NCBI GenBank assembly: GCA_900555335.1
Contig: USKU01000070.1
Span: 1 to 6,394, forward strand
From: an uncultured Atopobium sp.
Lineage (GTDB): Bacteria; Actinomycetota; Coriobacteriia; Coriobacteriales; Atopobiaceae
DNA length: 6,394 nt
Reading direction: 5' to 3'
Shown here: positions 1 to 4,980 of the stretch, piece after piece
How positions within the stretch are numbered: the first letter of the stretch is position 1
How the letters are laid out: the number at the start of each line of letters is the position of its first letter
Made by a program: the position numbers and the translations under genes
The notes under the pieces: model-generated
Told to the model about the DNA's origin: nothing
Databases searched by the model: none
Seen by the model: the letters and a program-made list of their open reading frames with translations, nothing else

Positions 1-12
1 TGTAGGCTAGAA

Positions 13-44
13 GGTAGTAAGGAAATAGCCTTACACCACTTTTT
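13..44 (+). terminator. possible intrinsic terminator of an upstream plus-strand gene
   Basis: GGT-(A)-GTAAGG at 13-22 can pair with CCTTACACC at 29-37, giving a 9-bp stem with one bulged A and a six-base loop. Five T follow at 40-44 after a two-base gap. Plus-strand stop codons at 3-5 and 8-10 fit a gene ending just before it. This would make that unseen gene convergent with the transferase at 108-1331. The stem is AT-rich and the T-run short, so the call is tentative. The rest of 1-107 shows nothing I can name. Confidence 0.35.
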
Positions 45-107
45 GAGACGTAACTACGGAACCGCAAGCTCACGGAAGTATGGTTGGCGAGCAGCTTTTT
101 CCCCGGC

Positions 108-1331
108 TTATTCGCTTTTCTTATGGTCTCTGTGAATGAGCTCTTCGATGTGCTCGTGTTCTTCTTCGTGCAGCTGCTTAATCTCTTCGTCGAAGTCTGG
201 ATCTTTAGGCGTAATGAGCTCGTCTTCACCAGTCTTTGGATCAGTATGGTGAAGCAGAACAGGCTCAAAGAGGTGCAGATACTTTGCAAAGAAAGCGGAC
301 ATAGTAAGTAGCATGACAAAAATTGCAATACGAGGCATCGTGTTGACCTGCGTCATAATGAGCGAACCAACGCACAGAAGGGCAGTCCAACCGTACATCA
401 AAAGCACCGCTTGACGCTGGTTATAACCGTGAGCCATTAAGCGGTGATGGATGTGCCCGCGGTCGGCAGTAGCAAAACTGACATGCGCGCGGGTACGGCG
501 AACAATCGCGGAGAAGGTATCGATGATTGGAATACCTGCAACGACGAGAGGAACAATGATGGTTGTGAGTCCTGCCCAACGAGTGACAGACAAAAGCGAA
601 ATTGTTCCCAAGGCAAATCCCAAGGTCAACGAACCGGAATCGCCCATGAAAATAGTTGCGGGATACGAGTTGTGAACTAAAAATCCAAGTGTGGTGCCTG
701 CGATTGCTGCACTTAAAAGCGCTGCATCGAAGCGACCCGCCCAAATGGAAAGCACAAACATAGTGGTAGAGGCAATGCAGGTAATACCTGAAGAAAGTCC
801 GTCAAGGCCGTCGATAAGGTTAATGATGTTGGCGTAAGCGACCAGGTAAATGACAGTTGCTGGGTAGGCAAGCCATCCAAGATCCACAAAGCCGTACGCG
901 GAAAACGGATCAACAACGTTACCGATAATCAGGCCGCCCGCAGCCGCGATGCTTGCTGCAATTACCTGACCAGCGAGTTTCTGAATAGGCTTGAGAGAAA
1001 AAATGTCGTCAAGCAATCCGGTCAAGAAAATTACCGCAAATGCAGCGCCAACAATCCAGAAGTTGACGTTGAGATAATAGCGAGAAGAAAGCGTAATCTC
1101 GGCGTGTCCAAGAATTGCTTCAACGCCATAACGCACCAGCATAGCAACGGCTAACCCAAAGAAAATTGCAACGCCGCCCATGCGAGGAATAGGTTTTTTA
1201 TTGACTCGACGTGCAGAGGGTTTATCGACAACTCCAAGCTTCCAAGCCAGTTGACGAACGGCAGGGGTAATCAGAGCTGAACCAAGACCAGCCGAGAGGA
1301 AAACACAAAACATGGTTACCCAGAGGTTCAA
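108..1331 (-). CDS. wecA: Undecaprenyl-phosphate glycosyl-1-phosphate transferase (WecA/TagO/Rfe type, MraY superfamily)
   Basis: A 407-residue polytopic membrane protein. The family moves a sugar-1-phosphate, usually GlcNAc-1-P from UDP-GlcNAc, onto undecaprenyl phosphate at the cytoplasmic face of the membrane, the first step of teichoic acid, arabinogalactan-like or other envelope glycopolymers. Family signatures occur in order: the PIPRMGG segment near residues 47-53, the Mg-binding DD pair at 108-109 followed by a KPIQKLAGQ loop, NIINLIDGLDGLSSG at 168-182, MGDSGS at 229-234, and the HIHHRL histidine motif at 293-298. Hydrophobic segments run throughout. The start is TTG, chosen because GGAGGG (minus strand, 1340-1345) sits 8 bases upstream; the in-frame ATG at codon 7 lies too far from it. 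After the last membrane segment, residues of about 350-407 form a hydrophilic, acidic and His-rich cytosolic-type tail. The exact donor sugar cannot be read from sequence, so the wecA symbol is by family; tagO or rfe would be equally fair. Confidence 0.93.
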   Translation of the reverse strand: MNLWVTMFCVFLSAGLGSALITPAVRQLAWKLGVVDKPSARRVNKKPIPRMGGVAIFFGLAVAMLVRYGVEAILGHAEITLSSRYYLNVNFWIVGAAFAVIFLTGLLDDIFSLKPIQKLAGQVIAASIAAAGGLIIGNVVDPFSAYGFVDLGWLAYPATVIYLVAYANIINLIDGLDGLSSGITCIASTTMFVLSIWAGRFDAALLSAAIAGTTLGFLVHNSYPATIFMGDSGSLTLGFALGTISLLSVTRWAGLTTIIVPLVVAGIPIIDTFSAIVRRTRAHVSFATADRGHIHHRLMAHGYNQRQAVLLMYGWTALLCVGSLIMTQVNTMPRIAIFVMLLTMSAFFAKYLHLFEPVLLHHTDPKTGEDELITPKDPDFDEEIKQLHEEEHEHIEELIHRDHKKSE

Positions 1332-1339
1332 GCCGTATA

Positions 1340-1345
1340 CCCTCC
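1340..1345 (-). promoter_or_regulatory. Strong ribosome binding site that sets the TTG start of the transferase
   Basis: On the minus strand this reads GGAGGG, 8 bases before the TTG at 1331-1329. It is the only good Shine-Dalgarno match near the gene start and decides for the TTG over the later ATG at 1313-1311. Confidence 0.75.
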
Positions 1346-1386
1346 AATAAAAAACAGTATTTAACTGCTAAAATCCATACCATTTA

Positions 1387-1415
1387 ATTGTGCTGCTCAT
1401 TAAAAAACAAGTCAA
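1387..1415 (-). promoter_or_regulatory. Sigma-70-type promoter for the transferase gene
   Basis: The minus strand reads TTGACT (-35, 1415-1410), a 17-base spacer, then CACAAT (-10, 1392-1387). The -35 matches consensus at five of six positions. The -10 is identical to the one proposed for the tRNA promoter at 1688-1693. Transcription would start near 1380, giving a leader of about 50 bases before the TTG at 1331. It lies back to back with the plus-strand -10 elements at 1430-1446. Confidence 0.6.
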
Positions 1416-1429
1416 GACTTTAATCTTTT

Positions 1430-1446
1430 TATAATCTCTTTATAGT
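1430..1446 (+). promoter_or_regulatory. Candidate -10 elements for the 6S-like RNA
   Basis: TATAAT (1430-1435, perfect consensus) and TATAGT (1441-1446, five of six) lie just upstream of the RNA whose closing stem begins at 1454-1455. TATAGT would place the start near 1453, matching the RNA's 5' end; TATAAT would start near 1442 and leave a short unpaired leader. No good -35 hexamer stands at 16-18 bases from either, so the exact promoter remains uncertain. Confidence 0.4.
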
Positions 1447-1453
1447 AAGAATT

Positions 1454-1615
1454 GTCCTTCTCCCGCGGTCTAAACTGGGTGAACCGACAAGTTTTTTCAG
1501 GGAGCCTAATCTCGTGTTCAGTACAGGCATCCTTCGTTGTTAAGGAAGCTGGAACGCCCGAGTGCGGCGCCCACCTTATGAAGGTGGGTTCATAGATGAC
1601 TGCGGGGAAGGATAT
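1454..1615 (+). ncRNA. ssrS: Candidate 6S RNA (ssrS)
   Basis: About 160 nt with the three-part layout of 6S RNA, which binds RNA polymerase holoenzyme by imitating an open promoter. (1) A closing stem pairs 1455-1470 with 1598-1612, broken only by bulged U1461 and one G-U pair. A second short helix, 1479-1485 with 1587-1593, extends it. (2) A large central bubble has 1486-1510 on the 5' side and roughly 1563-1586 on the 3' side. The 3' side carries its own hairpin (ACCUU 1573-1577 with AAGGU 1581-1585, extendable to CCC/GGG), as 6S RNAs often do; the extension competes with the second helix. (3) An interrupted terminal stem pairs 1511-1514 with 1559-1562, 1516-1519 with 1552-1555, and 1530-1534 with 1542-1546. 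Five T at 1615-1619 follow the closing stem and may serve as terminator. The position just upstream of a tRNA and the lack of an ORF fit a stable RNA. I assigned it by hand-drawn pairing and length, not by a covariance model; another structured RNA remains possible. Confidence 0.72.
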
Positions 1616-1664
1616 TTTTCTGCTTCGACGGTCCGCGAGCTACTTCATTTTGCCCGCATAATCA

Positions 1665-1693
1665 TTGACATACCTGCCCCTGATTGCCACAAT
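1665..1693 (+). promoter_or_regulatory. Promoter of tRNA-Ala
   Basis: A perfect -35 TTGACA (1665-1670), a 17-base spacer and CACAAT (-10, 1688-1693). Transcription would start near 1700, a few bases before the mature tRNA 5' end at 1706. The strong -35 and spacing fit a stable RNA gene. The tRNA therefore probably has its own transcript, separate from the 6S-like RNA upstream. Confidence 0.7.
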
Positions 1694-1705
1694 AAGTACC
1701 GCAAC

Positions 1706-1781
1706 GGGGATATAGCTCAGTTGGGAGAGCGCTGCCTTCGCAAGGCAGAGGCCGAGGGTTCGAATCCCTTTATCTCCACCA
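1706..1781 (+). tRNA. tRNA-Ala (anticodon CGC)
   Basis: A full cloverleaf of 76 nt including an encoded CCA (1779-1781). The acceptor stem GGGGATA pairs with TATCTCC and contains the G3-U70 wobble, the main identity element of alanine tRNA. The anticodon stem CTGCC/GGCAG (1732-1736, 1744-1748) closes the loop TTCGCAA, giving anticodon CGC at 1739-1741, which reads GCG codons. The T-arm holds TTCGAAT (1759-1765), and the discriminator base is A. Anticodon and G3-U70 agree, so isotype assignment is firm. Confidence 0.97.
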
Positions 1782-1792
1782 TGACTTTGACG

Positions 1793-1817
1793 CGCGCAGA
1801 GACCCTGCGCGTTTTTT
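1793..1817 (+). terminator. Intrinsic terminator after tRNA-Ala
   Basis: CGCGCAG (1793-1799) and CTGCGCG (1805-1811) form a perfect 7-bp GC-rich stem with a five-base loop, followed directly by six T (1812-1817). It begins 11 bases after the tRNA CCA. Since no good promoter is visible between here and the radical SAM gene at 1863, that gene may rely partly on readthrough. Confidence 0.9.
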
Positions 1818-1825
1818 ATACCACC

Positions 1826-1841
1826 ATCTGCCTGGGCAGAT
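1826..1841 (+). other. Small hairpin in the leader of the radical SAM gene
   Basis: ATCTGC (1826-1831) pairs perfectly with GCAGAT (1836-1841) around a CTGG loop. It lies between the tRNA terminator and the SD (GGGAGG, 1847-1852) of the next gene, has no T-run, and so is not a terminator. Its role is unknown; it may stabilise the 5' end or be incidental. Confidence 0.4.
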
Positions 1842-1862
1842 ACGACGGGAGGCGAGAAGCCC

Positions 1863-2900
1863 TTGGGTAGTGCACCATCACCTAATACCCTTACGTTTTC
1901 TGCCTACGACGTCTGTGAACTCTGCCCAAGGCGTTGCCATGCTCAAAGAAACGCTGGTAAAGCGGGCCTTTGTGGAGCTTCGAGCACCATTCGTGTGGCT
2001 CGTTCGGCACTGCACTTCTGGGAGGAGCCTCCCATCTCAGGCGAGGCTGGATCAGGCGCAATTTTCTTCACAGGTTGCCCGCTTAGGTGCGTGTTCTGTC
2101 AGAACCATCAAATCTCGCAAGAGGGTTTTGGTAAGCCAGTCACAACCGAGCGCCTTGCCCAGATGATGCTTGAACTGCAAACTCAAGGTGCGCTCAACAT
2201 CAACCTTGTAACTCCTTTGCACTTCTCGCCACACATAATTGAAGCAGTGACGCTGGCAAAAGAGGCGGGATTGACGCTCCCAATAGTGTGCAATACCTCG
2301 GGATATGAGCTGCCAGAGGTGGTGCAGAAAGTTTCGAGCGTCATTGATATCTGGCTGACAGACGTCAAGTACGCAAACCCCGCGCTGGCAAAAGAGCTAT
2401 CGTACGCAGCAGATTATCCAGAGATGTCTATGGCGGCACTTGAGGTTATGTATAACTCGGTGATGAATCGTGGCGGGCGTAAGCTGGATGATGACGGTCG
2501 CATGTTGCAGGGCATCATTGTGCGCCACCTGGTCATGCCCACGCACGCGGATGATTCTTGCGAGGTACTCAACCGCGTCTGGAATCTTTGTCATAATGAT
2601 GTAGACGTATCAATCATGAATCAGTACACGCCTAATGAGCGCATGCGTGCAGCTGGCGGTCCGCTTTCTGGAACGCTTTCTGACGAGGAGTACGAGTTGG
2701 TGCTCTGTCACGCGGATGAACTGGGCTTTGAGAACCTGTGGTGGCAGGAGGGTGGAACCGTCTCCGAGAGTTTTGTGCCAGCCTTTGACGCAACAGGCGT
2801 TGACGGCCCCGCACTCAAGCTCCGCTCGGCTCGCAGCAACGCCACCGACGCTTCAGCCCGCACTATCACCAGCATCCCCGATGCGCAAACCGAGGAGTAA
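1863..2900 (+). CDS. Radical SAM protein of the PflX type (pyruvate formate-lyase activase homolog)
   Basis: 345 residues. The radical SAM cluster motif is CPLRCVFC, with C72, C76 and C79 spaced Cx3Cx2C to hold the [4Fe-4S] that cleaves S-adenosylmethionine. Ahead of it is a second cysteine group typical of this family, C18, C21, C25 and C37 (CELCPRRC and later GLCG), which may bind another metal cluster. Further family features are the NINLVTPLHF segment, NTSGYE, DIWLTDVKYA, IVRHLVMP and MNQYTPN. The protein resembles uncharacterised PflX proteins; substrate and reaction are unknown. No glycyl radical enzyme gene lies in the window, so calling it a true PFL activase is not supported. The start is TTG, because GGGAGG (1847-1852) lies 10 bases upstream and no ATG or GTG start is in reach. 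About 40 C-terminal residues, hydrophilic and low in complexity, follow the last recognisable family block. The gene ends two bases before the next start, so the two are probably co-transcribed and translationally coupled. Confidence 0.88.
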   Translation: MGSAPSPNTLTFSAYDVCELCPRRCHAQRNAGKAGLCGASSTIRVARSALHFWEEPPISGEAGSGAIFFTGCPLRCVFCQNHQISQEGFGKPVTTERLAQMMLELQTQGALNINLVTPLHFSPHIIEAVTLAKEAGLTLPIVCNTSGYELPEVVQKVSSVIDIWLTDVKYANPALAKELSYAADYPEMSMAALEVMYNSVMNRGGRKLDDDGRMLQGIIVRHLVMPTHADDSCEVLNRVWNLCHNDVDVSIMNQYTPNERMRAAGGPLSGTLSDEEYELVLCHADELGFENLWWQEGGTVSESFVPAFDATGVDGPALKLRSARSNATDASARTITSIPDAQTEE

Positions 2901-2902
2901 CC

Positions 2903-3355
2903 ATGTCTGTCGAGAAACCCGAAGAGCTCCAAACCACCCCAGCGCCACAGGCGGCTGCGCTCACGGACGCGGAGCGCGCCGAGCTGGAAGCGCTTCGCGC
3001 AGAGAAAGAACGCAGGGAACTCGAAGCTCTTCGCGCAGAGAAAGAGCGCGCCGAGCTGGAAGCGCTTCGTGCCGAGAAGACCCGTGCTGCCCAAGTAGAT
3101 GCTCAAGCTCAAGCAGAGGCAGCCGTCTCTGAAGACGCTCAGCCTGTTGCAGATCAGCAGCGTGCTGCACGTCAGGCAGCTCAGCAGGAGGCCGAGCAGA
3201 TGCGCCGCATTCAGGAGCAGCGCGCAAAAGGTCGTGCCCTTATGGAGCCAGATGAGGACGACGAAGACATCAAAATGCCTCTGGGGCAAAAAATTGTTAT
3301 TGGAACTGTGGTAATTCTCGCAGTTATTTTTGTTGTAAGCCAATTTATTTTGTAG
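2903..3355 (+). CDS. Hypothetical repeat-containing, probably tail-anchored helical membrane protein
   Basis: 150 residues; I do not recognise a family. A Pro/Ala-rich start (residues 1-20) is followed by three tandem 12-residue units of the type AELEALRAEKER (26-61). Next comes a Gln/Ala/Glu-rich helical stretch to about residue 112, an acidic patch (EPDEDDED, 115-122), and one hydrophobic segment (about 131-150) that runs to the very C-terminus. There is no signal peptide. This predicts a cytoplasmic helical rod anchored in the membrane by its tail. The leucines recur 3 and 9 residues apart, which is not a clean heptad, so a charged single helix is as likely as a coiled coil. The ATG has GAGGAG (2892-2897) five bases upstream, inside the end of the radical SAM gene, supporting coupled translation. 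Function is unknown; scaffold or membrane-tethering roles are only guesses. Reading-frame integrity across the repeats, the clear SD and the terminal membrane segment argue that it is a real gene. Confidence 0.8.
   Translation: MSVEKPEELQTTPAPQAAALTDAERAELEALRAEKERRELEALRAEKERAELEALRAEKTRAAQVDAQAQAEAAVSEDAQPVADQQRAARQAAQQEAEQMRRIQEQRAKGRALMEPDEDDEDIKMPLGQKIVIGTVVILAVIFVVSQFIL
2978..3085 (+). repeat. Three tandem 36-bp repeats inside the tail-anchored protein gene
   Basis: Units at 2978-3013, 3014-3049 and 3050-3085 each encode 12 residues (AELEALRAEKER, RELEALRAEKER, AELEALRAEKTR). Units share long identical runs at the DNA level, for instance CTTCGCGCAGAGAAAGA in units 1 and 2, and GAGCTGGAAGCGCTTCG in units 1 and 3. 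The period is a multiple of three, so gain or loss of a unit would keep the frame. This suggests recent internal duplication. Confidence 0.9.
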
Positions 3356-3415
3356 GACTGCTACTCTAGATATATCGTCTCACCGTCAGTTTTTGACCAA
3401 TCGAAAAGAGCAACT

Positions 3416-4912
3416 ATGTCACTCACTGATCGTACCAAACCCTCAGACGTTAGCCTTAATACAGACTTGTATGAGCTCACGATGGCTCAAGGTTATTGGG
3501 AAGCTGGTCTTGTTGATGCAGAGGCATGCTTTACCGCATTCTTCCGCGAGAATCCCTTTAATGGTGGATTTGCAATTTCTTGTGGTACCGGTCAAATTGC
3601 TGACTTAGTTGAGAATTTTATCTATGAAGACGACGATATTGACTACCTGGCAAGTATTAACTCTCCTGGTGGCGGTCGTCTCTTTAAGCCAGCATTCCTT
3701 GAGTTTTTGCGCAACCACAAGCTCAATGTAACTATTGATGCAATCCCAGAGGGAGAGCTTGTTTTCCCACGTGAGCCAATGGTCCGCGTAGAGGGCTCCA
3801 TTGTTGATTGCCAGCTCATCGAGACTGCCCTGCTTAACCTGGTCAACTTCCAGACTTTGGCAGCAACTAAGTGCGCTCGCGTTATCAAGGCTGCTCAGGG
3901 CAATCCTGTCTCTGACTTTGGCCTGCGTCGTGCGCAAGGTCCAGATGGTGGCTTGGCAGTTGCTCGTGCTTCCTATATTGCAGGTGCTTCAAGCACTTCA
4001 AATGTCCTTGCTGGCAAAATTTACGGCATTCCTGTTTTTGGTACCCACGCACACTCTTGGGTAATGTCGTTTGATACTGAGCTTGATGCCTTTAGGGCGT
4101 TTGCAAAATCTAGCCCAACTAACTGCTCACTTCTGCTTGATACCTATGATGTTCACGAAGGCATCAAGAACGCCATTATTGTGGCAAAAGAGATGGAGGA
4201 GCGTGGAGAGCGCTTAAACGCTGTCCGCATTGACTCTGGAGACCTTGCACGCCTTTCCAAGGAGGCTCGTAAGGCCTTTGATGAGGCTGGCCTTCCTTAC
4301 ATCAAGATTTCTGTTTCAAATGATCTTGACGAGTACACCATCCAGTCGCTCTTTGCTCAGGGTGCACCTATTGACGCCTTTGGTGTTGGTACCAAGCTTG
4401 CCACCTGCGATCCTCAGCCTTCGCTTGGCGGCGTCTACAAGCTAACCGCTCGTCGTCAGTCTTCCACTGAGCCTTGGACTCCTGTTATCAAGCTGTCCGA
4501 GATGGCTTACAAGCGTACCGTCCCAGGCATTCAGCACATTCGCCGCTTCTACGATGCAAACGGCTGCCCTGCAGGTGACATGATTTTTGACCCAGATTAC
4601 CTGGTAACCAAGAGTCCAGAGTCTAAGGCAACTGTTGTCGACATCATTGACCCATATTCAACCCACAAGCTTGAAGGAACTTCTCGCGAGCTGATGGTAA
4701 GGCTGGTAGAAGGAGGTAAGCGTGTAGGGGAGAGCGAGTCTATTGAGGTTGCTCGCGATCGCTGCCACGCTGCGCTTATGCGCCTTGATGCAGCGTATAC
4801 ACGTTTCTTGAACCCTCAGATTTATCCCGTGGGCCTCGAGCGCGGTCTGGCCAATTTGCGTCACGAACTTGCCGCTCAACATCAGGTAAAATCTTCCGAG
4901 GAAACTGAGTAG
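3416..4912 (+). CDS. pncB: Nicotinate phosphoribosyltransferase
   Basis: 498 residues, a normal length for the longer Gram-positive form of the enzyme. It joins nicotinate to PRPP, with ATP hydrolysis, to give nicotinate mononucleotide, the entry step of NAD salvage (Preiss-Handler pathway) in the cytosol. Visible signatures are the N-terminal NTDLYELTMAQGYW (from residue 15), FTAFFRENPFNGGFAISCG, LRRAQGPDGG (170-179), GTHAHS (209-214, with the family's catalytic histidine region), RIDSGDL (271-277) and DAFGVGTKL (from 320), a phosphate-binding type loop. The frame is complete with no disruption. The ATG follows a modest SD (AAAAGAG, 3404-3410). Sixty bases separate it from the preceding gene with no convincing terminator or promoter there, so read-through from upstream is possible. 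No other NAD gene is present in the window. Confidence 0.96.
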   Translation: MSLTDRTKPSDVSLNTDLYELTMAQGYWEAGLVDAEACFTAFFRENPFNGGFAISCGTGQIADLVENFIYEDDDIDYLASINSPGGGRLFKPAFLEFLRNHKLNVTIDAIPEGELVFPREPMVRVEGSIVDCQLIETALLNLVNFQTLAATKCARVIKAAQGNPVSDFGLRRAQGPDGGLAVARASYIAGASSTSNVLAGKIYGIPVFGTHAHSWVMSFDTELDAFRAFAKSSPTNCSLLLDTYDVHEGIKNAIIVAKEMEERGERLNAVRIDSGDLARLSKEARKAFDEAGLPYIKISVSNDLDEYTIQSLFAQGAPIDAFGVGTKLATCDPQPSLGGVYKLTARRQSSTEPWTPVIKLSEMAYKRTVPGIQHIRRFYDANGCPAGDMIFDPDYLVTKSPESKATVVDIIDPYSTHKLEGTSRELMVRLVEGGKRVGESESIEVARDRCHAALMRLDAAYTRFLNPQIYPVGLERGLANLRHELAAQHQVKSSEETE

Positions 4913-4980
4913 TCCTTTAAAAACTACACAACCAATCACGTACTTACGCTGCACACGTGCACTGAATTTAAAGGAGAACC
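4913..4980 (+). promoter_or_regulatory. argS leader with an inverted repeat that covers the ribosome binding site
   Basis: TCCTTTAAA (4913-4921), directly after the pncB stop, is a perfect 9-base inverted complement of TTTAAAGGA (4967-4975), which contains most of the argS SD AAGGAG (4971-4976). Between them CACGT (4937-4941) can pair with ACGTG (4955-4959), or TGCA (4950-4953) with TGCA (4958-4961). The folded leader would hide the SD; ribosomes finishing pncB at 4912 could disturb it. Pairing is seen in the sequence, regulation is inferred. No T-box hallmark is present in these 68 bases. Confidence 0.45.

Noticed and set aside
1..73. Minus-strand frame opening with GTG at 73-71 and still open at the window edge, which could be the next gene after the transferase
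   Set aside because: No Shine-Dalgarno upstream, only 24 codons visible, no recognisable family, and a terminator-like hairpin lies inside it. The atp operon neighbour known from some actinobacteria is possible but cannot be supported.
1454..1615. Signal recognition particle RNA as an alternative for the structured RNA, because of AAGGAAGCTGG near 1542-1552
   Set aside because: The asymmetrical loop of SRP RNA with its facing strand is not present, whereas closing stem, central bubble and terminal stem fit 6S RNA.
1787..1821. TTGACG followed by TTATAC as a promoter for the radical SAM gene
   Set aside because: The spacer is 23 bases, too long for sigma-70, and the elements overlap the terminator hairpin and T-run.
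1562..1870. Open frame of 102 codons on the plus strand
   Set aside because: It runs through the 6S-like RNA, the tRNA and its terminator; stable RNA genes explain this DNA.
2708..3343. Open frame of 211 codons on the minus strand
   Set aside because: Antisense to the end of the radical SAM gene and the repeat protein; its Leu/Cys-rich product mirrors the Glu/Lys codons of the repeat, and it has no supported start.
3356..3415. Promoter for pncB using TTGTAG (3350-3355) and TATATC (3371-3376)
   Set aside because: The -35 matches only three of six positions and the spacer is 15 bases; too weak to list.
4913..4980. T-box riboswitch before argS
   Set aside because: The leader is only 68 bases and lacks the conserved T-box sequence, a stem I specifier loop and a terminator/antiterminator pair.
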